NCBI GenBank assembly: GCA_015065295.1
Contig: SVQN01000009.1
Coordinates: forward strand, 1 to 54,990
DNA: 54,990 nt
From: Oscillospiraceae bacterium
Lineage (GTDB): Bacteria > Bacillota > Clostridia > Oscillospirales > CAG-272
Direction of reading: 5' to 3'
Below the pieces are notes generated by a model, which was not told the origin of the DNA, did no database searches, and was given only the letters and a program-made list of their open reading frames with translations. The translations under genes were made by a program, and so were the position numbers. Positions 34,680 to 43,815 of this stretch are shown in pieces (position 1 is the first letter of the stretch; each line of letters starts with the position of its first letter).

Positions 34680-35453
34680 ATGACCAAACCCACCTTTCTC
34701 GGACATTCCGAGCCGCTGTACTGCTGTATGATCCAGTCGCGGACGCCGGAAAACGCACTGTCTACCATCCGCCGCGCGATTGACGGAGGCTGTACCGCTT
34801 TCGGCTTCCAGCAGTGCCAGCTTGAACATGAATACCGTACCGAAGCCACTATCCGCTCGATTTTTGAAGCAATGGAAGGCCGTCCGGTTTACGTTACCAA
34901 CTATCGTGGAGGTCTGAACAACGGCATGACCGATGACGAAATCGCCGAAGGTCTTGTCACTCTTGCCGAACGCGGCGCGACCCTCTGCGATATCATGGGC
35001 GACCTGTTCTGCCGTCACCCGCAGGAACTGACCGATGATGCTACCGCCATTGACAAACAGTGCCGGCTGATCGACCGGATTCATCAGGCGGGCGGGGAAG
35101 TGCTGATGTCCTCTCACGTTCTGAAATATACCCCCGCCGAAGAAGTCCTCCGCATCGCTCTCGAACAGCAGAAGCGCGGCGCGGATATCGTCAAAATCGT
35201 GACTGCCGCAAATTCCGAAGCGGAACAGCTCGAGAACCTCCGCATCACGTCCCTCCTGAAGGAAACGCTGGACGTCCCGTTCCTGTTCCTCTCCGGCGGC
35301 TCGCATTACGCACTCCACCGCATGATCGGCCCGATGCTCGGCTGCGTCATGTATCTCTGCGTGCAGGAATACGATGAACTGGCGACGAAGAGCCAGCCGC
35401 TTCTTGCCGATGTCCGCGTGGTACGCGAACATTTCCCATATATGTCAAAATAA
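34680..35453 (+). CDS. Class I 3-dehydroquinate dehydratase-like (Schiff-base TIM barrel)
   Basis: A 257-residue barrel with the class I dehydroquinase layout: LMSSHVLKYTP carrying His146, RGADIVKIVTAAN carrying the Schiff-base Lys172, and LSGGSHYALHRMIGPMLG carrying Arg214. Length fits AroD. No shikimate gene is near; it sits between a sugar-binding lipoprotein and GH95, so it may be a repurposed dehydratase or aldolase acting on a keto-deoxy sugar acid made by the SDR enzymes. A TTG at 34650 is also in frame, but the ATG at 34680 begins nearer the family N-terminus and has GAGG about 11 bases upstream. Function in vivo is inference. Confidence 0.78.
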   Translation: MTKPTFLGHSEPLYCCMIQSRTPENALSTIRRAIDGGCTAFGFQQCQLEHEYRTEATIRSIFEAMEGRPVYVTNYRGGLNNGMTDDEIAEGLVTLAERGATLCDIMGDLFCRHPQELTDDATAIDKQCRLIDRIHQAGGEVLMSSHVLKYTPAEEVLRIALEQQKRGADIVKIVTAANSEAEQLENLRITSLLKETLDVPFLFLSGGSHYALHRMIGPMLGCVMYLCVQEYDELATKSQPLLADVRVVREHFPYMSK

Positions 35454-35486
35454 TTTTGGATTCATTTCCGGAAAGGAACCCATATT

Positions 35487-38099
35487 ATGATACTGAAACT
35501 TCGTTACAACAAACCGGCTCCCGACAATGAAGAAGGCTGGGAGCGGTATTCGATGCCCATCGGCAACTCCTACACCGGCGGAAACGTTTTCGGTGGCGTG
35601 AAGCGCGAACGGATTCAGGTCACGGAAAATTCTACGGAAAACCCGGGACATCTCGGCGGTCTGAACAGCTTTGCCGACCTGTATTTCCATTTCCCGCATG
35701 ACGAGGAATCCGTGCAGAATTACGAACGCGGTCTTGACATCGACCATGCACTTGCGTATGTCCGTTACGATGCGGACGGCGTTCATGTCGAGAGGGAGTA
35801 TTTTGCCTCCTATCCCGACCGCACCATTGCCGGAAAAATCCGCACCTCCGCGCCGGTCACGCTGACCGCGGAAGTGAAAATCCCGTTCCTCACCGAAGAG
35901 GAAGGCCGTGAAAAGCGCGGCGAAGTCACATCCGACGGCAATACCATCACCATGACCGGCGTCATGTGCGCGTACCGTCTCCGGTTTGCGGCACAGCTGA
36001 CCGTCCGCACCGACGGAACCGTCACGGCGGAAAACGGCGGTCTGACCATCGCCGATGCCACCGAAACCGACTTTGTTTTCTGCGGCGCGACCAACTACGA
36101 ACTCCGTCCGGAAGTGTTCACCGAACCGGACAACCACAAAAAGCTCCGCGACTTCGATCCGCTCCCGCTGGCGGAACAGATCACGGCAGATGCGCTGACG
36201 CACTCCTACGACGATCTCCGTGACCGCCATATGTTCGATCACAGCGCATTGTTTGATCCCGTTTCCGTTGAATTCGGCGAAACGGACGTACCGGAAAAGA
36301 TGACGGACGAGCTTCTGGAAGCATATTCCAAGGGCGAACAGAGCCGTTATCTCGAAGCACTCTATTTCCAGTTCGGACGGTATCTCCTGATCGCGTCGTC
36401 CCGTCCCGGATGTCTGCCCGCAAATCTGCAGGGCGTCTGGAACTGCCACGACCGTTCCCCGTGGGGCAGCGGCTACTGGCACAACATCAACGTCCAGATG
36501 AACTACTGGCCGGCGTTTGTCACCGGACTTGCCGAAACCTTTGACGCGTACCTCAAGTATTATCTCGCGTTCCGTCCGCAGGCGGAAACCTTCGCTTCCT
36601 CCTACATCAAAAATACCGTTCCCGAAAATGCGTCCGATGTTCCAGGCGACTGCGGCTGGACGATCGGTACGGGGAACTATTCCTACACGATCAGCGGCCC
36701 CGGCGGACATTCCGGTCCCGGTACGGGCGGTCTGACCTCCAAGCTGTTCTGGGAATACTACGCTTTCACCGCCGACAGAACCGTTCTGCGCGAAGTGACC
36801 TATCCCGCGCTCCTTGCCATGGCGAAATTCCTCTGCAAGGTTGTCCGCGACTACGACGGTCAGTATCTGTCTGTATTTTCCGCGTCGCCCGAACAGATTC
36901 TCTCGAACCAGTGGGGCAATCACGTTCAGTATTACCACACGGTCGGCTGTGCGTTCGACCAGCAGATGATCTGGGAAAACGGCATGGATCTTCTGAAATG
37001 CGTGGAACTTCTCGGCGAAGACACGCTCCCGAAGGAAGACCTGGCCGTCATCCGCACCGTCCGCGAACAGATTGACCGGTACGACCCCGTACAGGTCGGC
37101 TGGAGCGGGCAGATCAAGGAATACCGCGAGGAACATTTCTACGGCGAAGTCGGCGAATACCGTCACCGCCACATCTCCCAGCTCGTCGGTCTTTATCCCG
37201 GCACGTCCATCCAGACCGAAACGCCCGCATGGCTCGACGCCGCGAAGGTCTCCCTCGACCTCCGTTCCGACGAATCGACCGGTTGGGCACTCGCACACCG
37301 TCTCAACACATGGGCAAGAACCGGCGACGGCAACCGTGCCCACAAGCTGTACTCGAACCTCATCGGCAAGCGGACGCTCCCGAATCTCTGGGACTTCCAT
37401 CCGCCGTTCCAGATCGACGGCAACTTCGGCGGCACGTCCGGCGTAGCGGAAATGCTGCTCCAGAGCCACGAATCCTACATCCGTCCGCTTCCGACTCTTC
37501 CGGACGCATGGAAAGACGGTTCGTTCCGCGGACTCCGGGCACGCGGCGGTTTCGATCTCAGCGTTCACTGGAAAAACGGCTGTGCGGATACGATCAGTGT
37601 GATTTCCATGGCAGGCGAAGAATGCCGTCTGTCCTATCCGGGCATCGGAAAGGCTGCGCGTGACTTTGCGGCGGAAGCACCAGATGCGGATCACCTTATT
37701 TTTGCTACCGAAATCGGAAAGACTTATACCATCACCGACATTCCCGCATGGGAAAAGCTGCCCGTTCCGACCGAAGTCCGCGCCAACCGTTCCGGTCTGC
37801 TCTCGTGGACATTTGACGGAGCCGTGGATATCTGGCGCGCCGTGGATAGTTCGCCTGTTTACGAAAAGATCGCGCAGAACGTTACCGACAAGCTCTACAC
37901 GGATGCATCACGCGTTTACGATACAGCGGAAACCGTGACCTACAAGATCACCCGTGCAGGTGCGGCATCGTCTGCGGCCGGTGCGTGCGTCACGCTGAAC
38001 CATTCGACCGAACTGGAACGGATGCGCTACCGGTATTGGGTTCGTCAGGTGAATATGCCCTGCGGCGGTGCCGAGGTGCAGGAATATCTCGGGGAATAA
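35487..38099 (+). CDS. GH95 alpha-L-fucosidase / alpha-L-galactosidase
   Basis: An 870-residue inverting exo-enzyme with the full GH95 architecture: an N-terminal beta-sandwich (SMPIGNSYTGGNVFGG), linker, (alpha/alpha)6 barrel and C-terminal beta domain. The catalytic Asn pair is Asn333 and Asn335 in NINVQMNYWPAF; RPGCLPANLQGVWN, RHRHISQLVGLYPG and PPFQIDGNFGGTSG are all family-conserved. There is no signal peptide, so it works on imported sugars. GH95 covers alpha-1,2-L-fucosidase and alpha-L-galactosidase, the latter relevant to rhamnogalacturonan II and xyloglucan. GGAAAGGA precedes the ATG. It is the fourth gene of the operon, with an SDR 6 bases downstream. Confidence 0.95.
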   Translation: MILKLRYNKPAPDNEEGWERYSMPIGNSYTGGNVFGGVKRERIQVTENSTENPGHLGGLNSFADLYFHFPHDEESVQNYERGLDIDHALAYVRYDADGVHVEREYFASYPDRTIAGKIRTSAPVTLTAEVKIPFLTEEEGREKRGEVTSDGNTITMTGVMCAYRLRFAAQLTVRTDGTVTAENGGLTIADATETDFVFCGATNYELRPEVFTEPDNHKKLRDFDPLPLAEQITADALTHSYDDLRDRHMFDHSALFDPVSVEFGETDVPEKMTDELLEAYSKGEQSRYLEALYFQFGRYLLIASSRPGCLPANLQGVWNCHDRSPWGSGYWHNINVQMNYWPAFVTGLAETFDAYLKYYLAFRPQAETFASSYIKNTVPENASDVPGDCGWTIGTGNYSYTISGPGGHSGPGTGGLTSKLFWEYYAFTADRTVLREVTYPALLAMAKFLCKVVRDYDGQYLSVFSASPEQILSNQWGNHVQYYHTVGCAFDQQMIWENGMDLLKCVELLGEDTLPKEDLAVIRTVREQIDRYDPVQVGWSGQIKEYREEHFYGEVGEYRHRHISQLVGLYPGTSIQTETPAWLDAAKVSLDLRSDESTGWALAHRLNTWARTGDGNRAHKLYSNLIGKRTLPNLWDFHPPFQIDGNFGGTSGVAEMLLQSHESYIRPLPTLPDAWKDGSFRGLRARGGFDLSVHWKNGCADTISVISMAGEECRLSYPGIGKAARDFAAEAPDADHLIFATEIGKTYTITDIPAWEKLPVPTEVRANRSGLLSWTFDGAVDIWRAVDSSPVYEKIAQNVTDKLYTDASRVYDTAETVTYKITRAGAASSAAGACVTLNHSTELERMRYRYWVRQVNMPCGGAEVQEYLGE

Positions 38100-38105
38100 A
38101 CGCGT

Positions 38106-38822
38106 ATGAATTTCGATTATACCGGAAAAGTCGTTGTAATTACCGGCGCATCCCACGGGATCGGACAGTGTACGGCGGAAGAATTCGCACGACGTGGGGC
38201 GCACGTCTGTACGATTGACAGAAACGGCAGCCCGTATTTCAGGGGCGATATCGCCGACAAAGCGACCCTTGAAGCATTTGCTGCCAAAGTGATTGCGGAC
38301 TACGGTCATGTGGACATCCTCGTCAACAACGCACCGCCGCAGATGAAGGGGATTTCGTCCGCCTCCTACGAGGATTTTATGTATGCCATGCAGGTCGGCG
38401 TGACCGCGCCGTTCTATCTGGCGAAGCTGTTTCAGCCGTATTTCGCGGAAAACGCCTCGATCATCAATATTTCCTCTTCACGCGACCGGATGAGTCAGCT
38501 GGAAACCGAAAGCTATACGGCTGCCAAAGGCGGGATTTCCGCACTCACTCATGCACTGGCGGTCAGTCTTTCCGGGAAAGTACGCGTCAATTCGATCTCT
38601 CCCGGATGGATCGATACCGTTGGAACCATCTGGGAAGGTCCCGATGCCGTTCAGCAGCCCGCGGGACGGGTCGGACATCCGATGGATATCGCGTCGATGA
38701 TCCTGTTCCTGTGTTCGGATCAGGCGGGATTCATCACCGGAGAAAACATCTGCATCGACGGCGGCATGACCCGTCTGATGATCTACCACGGTGACCACGG
38801 CTGGACACTGTCGGACAAATAA
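38106..38822 (+). CDS. SDR-family oxidoreductase (sugar dehydrogenase candidate)
   Basis: A 238-residue classical SDR: TGASHGIG (13-20), Asp38 after strand beta-2 (NAD preference), NNAPP, Ser124, Tyr137 and Lys141 in SYTAAKGG, and a C-terminal FITGENICIDGGMT. It starts 6 bases after the GH95 stop, so it is translationally coupled and probably handles the monosaccharide released by GH95 (fucose or galactose dehydrogenase is the simplest guess). It differs from the SDR that opens the operon, so the two may act in sequence. Substrate assignment is inference. Confidence 0.9.
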   Translation: MNFDYTGKVVVITGASHGIGQCTAEEFARRGAHVCTIDRNGSPYFRGDIADKATLEAFAAKVIADYGHVDILVNNAPPQMKGISSASYEDFMYAMQVGVTAPFYLAKLFQPYFAENASIINISSSRDRMSQLETESYTAAKGGISALTHALAVSLSGKVRVNSISPGWIDTVGTIWEGPDAVQQPAGRVGHPMDIASMILFLCSDQAGFITGENICIDGGMTRLMIYHGDHGWTLSDK

Positions 38823-38861
38823 ATAAGAACCGCTTCCAACCTACAGAATGGAGGATTCTTC

Positions 38862-40769
38862 ATGATTACGATCAACAAACTCCGTGCCGATCATGTGATC
38901 GACTTTGCGGCGGAGGAACTCAAAAAATACCTTCGGATGATGATGCCGTCCTGCGGCGATATCGCCATTGCCTACGTTCCCGATGCGGAGGATGGGTTCC
39001 GTCTCGGTCTGCTGGACGATTTCGCGCTGGATACCTCGGACGTGGACGATCCCGTCCTCGACGACGTTGTGCAGATCATCGCCGACAAAAACGGCGGGAT
39101 TCTTGCCGGGAGCAATCCGCGCAGCGTCCTGTTCGCCGTCTACCGCTATCTGAAGGAAAACGGCTGCCGCTGGCTTTATCCCGGCGTGGATGGGGAATTC
39201 ATCCCGATTGCCGACGTTCAGCCGGTGGAATACCGTCATAAGGCATCCAGCCGGTTCCGGGGACAGTGCAACGAAGGCGCGGAATACCAGCAGTCCATGC
39301 TCGAGACCATCGACTTCTACGCCAAGCTCGAAATGAACGTCTATATGCTCGAGTTCGACATCCCGTTCACCTACTACAATACCTACTACACCCACCGTCA
39401 CAACGAAGAAAACCGTTCGCCGGAACCGGTTACACCCGAAACCGTTCTCCAGTGGAAACGACAGTGTGAAGTCGAAATCGCCAAGCGCGGCTTACAGTTC
39501 CACGACATGGGACACGGCTGGACGGCGGAACCGTTCGGCATTTCCTCCACGGAAGGCTGGGCACAGAGCAAGCAGGAAATCCCCGAAAATGTCAAAGAGT
39601 ATCTCGCGCTGATTGACGGTGAACGCAAGCTTTGGGGCGGCGTTCCGCTGAACACCAACCTCTGTATGTCCAAGCCGGAAGTCCGCACGATCATGGCGCA
39701 GGCTATTGCCGATTACGCGGAAACGCATCAGAACGTTTCCTATATCCACGTCTGGCTCGCGGACGGTTCCCGCAACCACTGCGAATGCGAAGAATGCCAG
39801 AAACTCCGTCCGTCCGATTACTATATTATGATTATGAACGAACTGGACGAAGAGCTGACCCGCCGGAATCTGTCGTCAAAGATCGTCTTCATTGCCTATG
39901 TCGATACGCTGTTTGCGCCCCGTCAGGAGACGATCAAAAATCCCGAACGGTTCGCGCTTCTGTACGCGCCGATCCAGCGATCCTATACCGGAAGCGTCTG
40001 CCGGGATAAAATCGTTCCGCCGCCGGAATTCGAACGCAACCGCTGGGCATCGCCGACCTCTTCCGAAGAAAATGCCGCGTTCCTGCTCGACTGGCAGAAG
40101 GACTGGCACGGCCCCTGCTTCACTTACGAATACCATTTTTGGCGGCACATGTGCTATGATCCCGGCATGATGACCCTCAGCCGCCGCATTTTCGAGGATA
40201 TCCGCGCTTACCGTACCGTCGGTCTGGACGGCATCGTTGAGGACGGTTCCCAGCGGTGCTTCTTCCCGAACGGTCTGGCAATTGCTGTTTACGCGGCCGC
40301 TCTGCTCGATGAGAACTGCGATTTCGACGCAGTTGCGGACGATTATCTCGCTCATTGCTACGGTAAAGTCTGGACGGATGTCAAGCAGTATCTCACACGC
40401 ATGAGCGAAGCGTTCGACTTCGCCTACATGGAAGGCGAGCGTTCCGCCGATTATGAAAAGGGACGCTTCTACAACCCCGATCACGCGGAAACGCTGAAAA
40501 CCGTCGCCTCCATTGCCGCCGAAGGACGTGCGATCGCGGAACAGAATTATGTCTCCCCGTACCGCGCACAGACCGTGTCCATGCGGCTGCTTCTGCGCCA
40601 TGCGGAATACTGCGAACGTCTGGCGGAGGTCATGACTGCCAAAGCCGTCGGCGAGGATGCCAAGGCGCATGAGCTCTGGGAAGCACTCTGCCGCGATTTC
40701 GGCCGGTACGAATTCGAACTGGAACGGTACTTCGACCACGGCATGACGATGATGTCCGTGCGAATGTAA
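38862..40769 (+). CDS. DUF4838 family probable glycoside hydrolase (paralog 2)
   Basis: A 635-residue paralog of the protein at 11947. The N-terminal accessory domain (FAAEELKKYLRMM; AGSNPRSVLFAVYRYLKENGC) and the DUF4838 barrel are both present, with GHGWTAEPFG, GVPLNTNLCMS, and the cysteine element SRNHCECEEC shared. There is no signal peptide. GGAGG lies before the ATG, and it is the last gene of the GH95 operon, ending before a strong terminator. Two copies in two separately regulated glycan operons suggest each serves a different oligosaccharide. The reaction is not known to me; the barrel and accessory domain point to an exo-glycosidase. Confidence 0.87.
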   Translation: MITINKLRADHVIDFAAEELKKYLRMMMPSCGDIAIAYVPDAEDGFRLGLLDDFALDTSDVDDPVLDDVVQIIADKNGGILAGSNPRSVLFAVYRYLKENGCRWLYPGVDGEFIPIADVQPVEYRHKASSRFRGQCNEGAEYQQSMLETIDFYAKLEMNVYMLEFDIPFTYYNTYYTHRHNEENRSPEPVTPETVLQWKRQCEVEIAKRGLQFHDMGHGWTAEPFGISSTEGWAQSKQEIPENVKEYLALIDGERKLWGGVPLNTNLCMSKPEVRTIMAQAIADYAETHQNVSYIHVWLADGSRNHCECEECQKLRPSDYYIMIMNELDEELTRRNLSSKIVFIAYVDTLFAPRQETIKNPERFALLYAPIQRSYTGSVCRDKIVPPPEFERNRWASPTSSEENAAFLLDWQKDWHGPCFTYEYHFWRHMCYDPGMMTLSRRIFEDIRAYRTVGLDGIVEDGSQRCFFPNGLAIAVYAAALLDENCDFDAVADDYLAHCYGKVWTDVKQYLTRMSEAFDFAYMEGERSADYEKGRFYNPDHAETLKTVASIAAEGRAIAEQNYVSPYRAQTVSMRLLLRHAEYCERLAEVMTAKAVGEDAKAHELWEALCRDFGRYEFELERYFDHGMTMMSVRM

Positions 40770-40784
40770 AGTTCATCAATAAAA

Positions 40785-40820
40785 ACAAAGGATATCCTTT
40801 CTGCAAGGATATCCTTTGTT
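40785..40820. terminator. Bidirectional terminator
   Basis: ACAAAGGATATCCTT and AAGGATATCCTTTGT form a 15-bp stem between the GH95 operon and the converging regulator gene, with flanking A/T runs. Confidence 0.9.
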
Positions 40821-40824
40821 TGCT

Positions 40825-41943
40825 TTATTCCAGCAATTTTCTAAAATCTTCGCGTTCCCGGAGAGGTGCGTATACTTCTTCGGTCATCAGTTCCTCACGA
40901 ACCATTTCCATAAACGGTTTCTGCAAATCCCATGCTCCGTTCCGGACGGTCGGAAGAGAGTTCCCGCCGTGTACAAACGTGATATTGAGACGACTGAAGA
41001 TACCGCAGGTGTGTTCAGTCAAACCTTCCAGTGTCTGCCGGTATTGTTTCCCATGATCCAGCATGATTTTCAGATATTCGATTGCCTTGTCATACATTCC
41101 CGCGCGGCATTCGAGCTGAGTCCGTTTTTCATAGACACAGTACAGATGCCAGTGAAAATCAAGATAATTTCCGTCGGAAAATATCGTTTTGAGCACCGCT
41201 TCTTCGGTGTCAAGGGCTGCCATCACATGAGGTTCTTTCCGATTGGCAAAACGATATAGTTCCATCAGGGACATACAGAATTCATGTAAAGCCTCGTAGG
41301 AAATTGCCTGACGCTGTACAATCAGTTCCTCTCCATCCAGACAGACTTCCATTGCTCTGGCTCGGGTGATCGGCTTCCTCTCGGGAAACATTTTCGCGTA
41401 TTCCAGAGCCTTGTCCTGCTGATCGGAATACCGACAGCAGATCATGGCATTCCACATCGCTTTTTCGCGCAGACGGTAGTCCGTACAGCCTTCGATCACC
41501 ATATTGCTGTGCTTTATGGAACGCTCGATCATTTCCGGGGAATAGGGCTTTGCCGGGTCTTCTCTGTACTGATCTTCATAAGCCATATAATATTCCATAT
41601 TTGCCAGCCATGTAAGATATTTGTAGTCTCCCGGATATTCCTTCACCGCCTGCAGTGCCAGTTCATACATTTCCTGCTGATCGTATTTCCAGTTGTTTTC
41701 GCATCGTTCATCCAGCTCGGCACGGCGCAGATCCGCTTCTTCGGTGTTTCCTCCGAGCAGTTCATCCGCCGTTACATGGAGAATTCTGGATAACGGCATA
41801 ATCAGCGAGATATCCGGTACCGTCATGCCGCATTCCCATTTGCTGACCGCCTTATAAGTGATGCCCAGAAAATCCGCCAGAGCTTCCTGTGTCAGATCGT
41901 TTTTCTTCCGGAGTTCCCGGATTCGTTGTCCGATGTTGTTCAT
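40825..41943 (-). CDS. XRE-family transcriptional regulator with C-terminal TPR-like domain
   Basis: A 372-residue protein. The N-terminal Cro/C1 helix-turn-helix (about residues 5-60) reads IGQRIRELRKKNDLTQEALA, with the recognition helix around GITYKAVSKWECGMTVPD. The remainder is helical with TPR-like repeats (MYELALQAVKEYPGDYKYL; KALEYAKMFPER; KAIEYLKIMLDHG). This architecture is common in Clostridia and often senses a peptide or small ligand. The start with GAGAGGT seven bases upstream is used rather than a frame 20 codons longer. It has its own promoter (41994-42022). It is the only DNA-binding regulator seen in the window; targets are unknown. Confidence 0.9.
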   Translation of the reverse strand: MNNIGQRIRELRKKNDLTQEALADFLGITYKAVSKWECGMTVPDISLIMPLSRILHVTADELLGGNTEEADLRRAELDERCENNWKYDQQEMYELALQAVKEYPGDYKYLTWLANMEYYMAYEDQYREDPAKPYSPEMIERSIKHSNMVIEGCTDYRLREKAMWNAMICCRYSDQQDKALEYAKMFPERKPITRARAMEVCLDGEELIVQRQAISYEALHEFCMSLMELYRFANRKEPHVMAALDTEEAVLKTIFSDGNYLDFHWHLYCVYEKRTQLECRAGMYDKAIEYLKIMLDHGKQYRQTLEGLTEHTCGIFSRLNITFVHGGNSLPTVRNGAWDLQKPFMEMVREELMTEEVYAPLREREDFRKLLE

Positions 41944-41993
41944 GTTCGTACCTCTCAAACCAAAAAAGTAAGCCGAGCTCTGCTTCTGTACAA

Positions 41994-42022
41994 AGTATAA
42001 CATATCTATTCCAAACTTACAA
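41994..42022 (-). promoter_or_regulatory. Sigma-A promoter for XRE regulator
   Basis: Minus-strand TTGTAA (42017-42022), a 17-base spacer and TATACT (41994-41999). Confidence 0.65.
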
Positions 42023-42065
42023 CACCCGCATTATCGACCAAAACTCTCCTGCCGGGAGAGAAGAA

Positions 42066-42111
42066 AAAGAGCAGGGGAAGACTTTATGGTAAAGTTTTCC
42101 CCTGTTCTTTT
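42066..42111 (-). terminator. Terminator after methyltransferase gene
   Basis: AGCAGGGGAAGACTTTA and TAAAGTTTTCCCCTGTT form a long stem, with CTCTTTTTCTT following on the minus strand. It starts within the last bases of the methyltransferase gene. Confidence 0.88.
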
Positions 42112-42874
42112 ACAACTTGATAGCTTTTGTCGCAATCGAAGTACAGATATAACGATCCAATGCGGTTCCGCCGATATCTTCATAGAAACCGATGATTGCA
42201 AAACCGGCTTCGATCTGCCCCTGAATCTGCTGTTCCAGAGTGTGACTCCAGATATACCCGTCCGCAGCTGCAATTCTCTGAATATCCGGATCTTCGGGAT
42301 GGTCGATATCCGCATAGGGGATGGAATGCTTTACTTCCAGAATCCCCTGTTCAAGTTTTGCGGCATCAAACAAATATTCCAGCGGATTTCCGAATCCGGA
42401 CAGCAAGAGACCGTTTCGTTTCAGAACCCTCGCGCATTCCTTCCATACCGGCAGGATGTTATCCACATAACCATTTGACCACGGATGGATGATACAATCA
42501 AAAGATTCATCCTTAAATGCCGACAAATCCTGCATATTTCCCTGAACGGTTTTCAGTTCCAGTGAATCTCTTTCCGCAACAAATTCGTCTTTTTCCAATT
42601 GTTTTCTGCTGTTGTCAAAAATAATCACTTCCGCACCGGCTGCTGCCAGAATCGGTCCCTGCTGTCCGCCGCCGCTTGCCAGACACAATATTTTTTTGCC
42701 GGAAAGCGGTTTCGGAAACCAGTCATCAGGAACGGGCTTAGTCGGAGTCAGAACAATGCTCCAGTCACCGTTTCGGGCACGCTGAATCTGTTCCGAGGTT
42801 ACAGGGATAGACCATGTATCCTCAGATTCGGAACGTGCGTCCCAGATTCGGCGATTATCTTCAATGTATTTCAC
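42110..42874 (-). CDS. Class I SAM-dependent methyltransferase
   Basis: A 254-residue Rossmann methyltransferase. Motif I is ILCLASGGGQQGP (about residues 62-74), the acidic loop after strand 2 is EVIIFDNS, and DCIIHPWSNGYV and RVLKRNGLLLSGFGNP correspond to later strands. The target is unknown (small molecule or protein). It starts at GTG with AGAGGT upstream, 8 bases after the PHP gene stop, so the two form an operon. It ends at a strong terminator. There is no link to the glycan genes beyond position. Confidence 0.88.
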   Translation of the reverse strand: MKYIEDNRRIWDARSESEDTWSIPVTSEQIQRARNGDWSIVLTPTKPVPDDWFPKPLSGKKILCLASGGGQQGPILAAAGAEVIIFDNSRKQLEKDEFVAERDSLELKTVQGNMQDLSAFKDESFDCIIHPWSNGYVDNILPVWKECARVLKRNGLLLSGFGNPLEYLFDAAKLEQGILEVKHSIPYADIDHPEDPDIQRIAAADGYIWSHTLEQQIQGQIEAGFAIIGFYEDIGGTALDRYICTSIATKAIKL

Positions 42875-42882
42875 AGTACCTC

Positions 42883-43668
42883 TTACGCAAGCTTGAACTT
42901 ATCGCTTTCTTCCAGTCCGAGAAGATCGACGATGTTTTCGAAATTCTTCTTTGCACCGGCCAGTCCATCCGGCGTGTGCGCGTCGCTGCCGAAGTAGAAT
43001 TTGCATCCTTCTTCCTTGGCGATGCGGTAGGGAAGAAGGGTCGGATCGCGCGTTTCGTCGTTCAGATTCAGCGACGGGAAGTTCAGCTCGATGCCGATGC
43101 CCTTTTCCGCAGCCTTGGCGAACAGACGGCGGTATTCGCTTTCCGGAATGCTCTTCAGCACTTCGATGTAGTGGTCGCGGTAGATCAGGCTGCACGTCAG
43201 GTGAGCAATCCCGACCTTGTGGAAGGGCAGATCCATATCAAGAACACCGTCGAAACGGTCGATCCACAGCTTCGCGCGTTCTTCCACGCCTTCGCTTCCG
43301 TCGAGGGTGAAGCCGTGCATATGGAGGTGCGTCGTCGGAATGATGATGAAGTCGAGCTTTTCCATGAGTTCGGGCGATACACCGACCGTCATATAGCGGT
43401 CAAGGTCGGTTTCACAGCCGAAGAGGTAGCGGACTTTGTCGGTTTCCGGCAGCGGAAGTGCCTGACAGATGCGTTCGTAGGGCTGCTGCTGATACCAGCC
43501 GGACGCGCCGGGAACGCGGCTGTCCCACATGTGGTCGGTCAGGCAGAGGGTCGTCAGTCCATTGTCGATCCCGTACTTCAGAATGGTTTCCTTGGTCTGT
43601 TCCGGATGTCCGGAGCAGAGGGAAAGCTGTGTGTGGATGTGCAGGTCATGGTCAACGATGTAACGCAT
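42883..43668 (-). CDS. PHP-domain phosphoesterase (histidinol-phosphatase-like)
   Basis: A 261-residue metal-dependent phosphoesterase with all PHP motifs: DLHIHTQLS (residues 8-16), LTDHMWD, FGCETDLDRY, PTTHLHMHGF and FGSDAHTPDGL. It is close to HisJ-type histinidol-phosphate phosphatases in pattern, but no histidine-pathway gene is near, so another phosphorylated substrate is possible. AAAGGAG precedes the ATG. It is the first gene of an operon with the methyltransferase. About 150 bases of AT-rich sequence without a clear feature separate it from the esterase fusion gene. Confidence 0.88.
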   Translation of the reverse strand: MRYIVDHDLHIHTQLSLCSGHPEQTKETILKYGIDNGLTTLCLTDHMWDSRVPGASGWYQQQPYERICQALPLPETDKVRYLFGCETDLDRYMTVGVSPELMEKLDFIIIPTTHLHMHGFTLDGSEGVEERAKLWIDRFDGVLDMDLPFHKVGIAHLTCSLIYRDHYIEVLKSIPESEYRRLFAKAAEKGIGIELNFPSLNLNDETRDPTLLPYRIAKEEGCKFYFGSDAHTPDGLAGAKKNFENIVDLLGLEESDKFKLA

Positions 43669-43815
43669 GGTAAAGTCTCCTTTATGTAAAATTTTGTTTG
43701 TTATGGATTTGTTTATGGACTGTTTCGGAAAACGATCAGTTCTCCGTTCTCAGAACTTGTTTAGTATCTCCAAATTGTACGTTTTTCACCTCATCAGTCG
43801 CTACTAAACGGCTTC

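Noticed and set aside
34680-35453. Naming the dehydroquinase-like gene aroD
   Set aside because: Active-site residues fit, but the operon context does not support a shikimate role, so no symbol was given.
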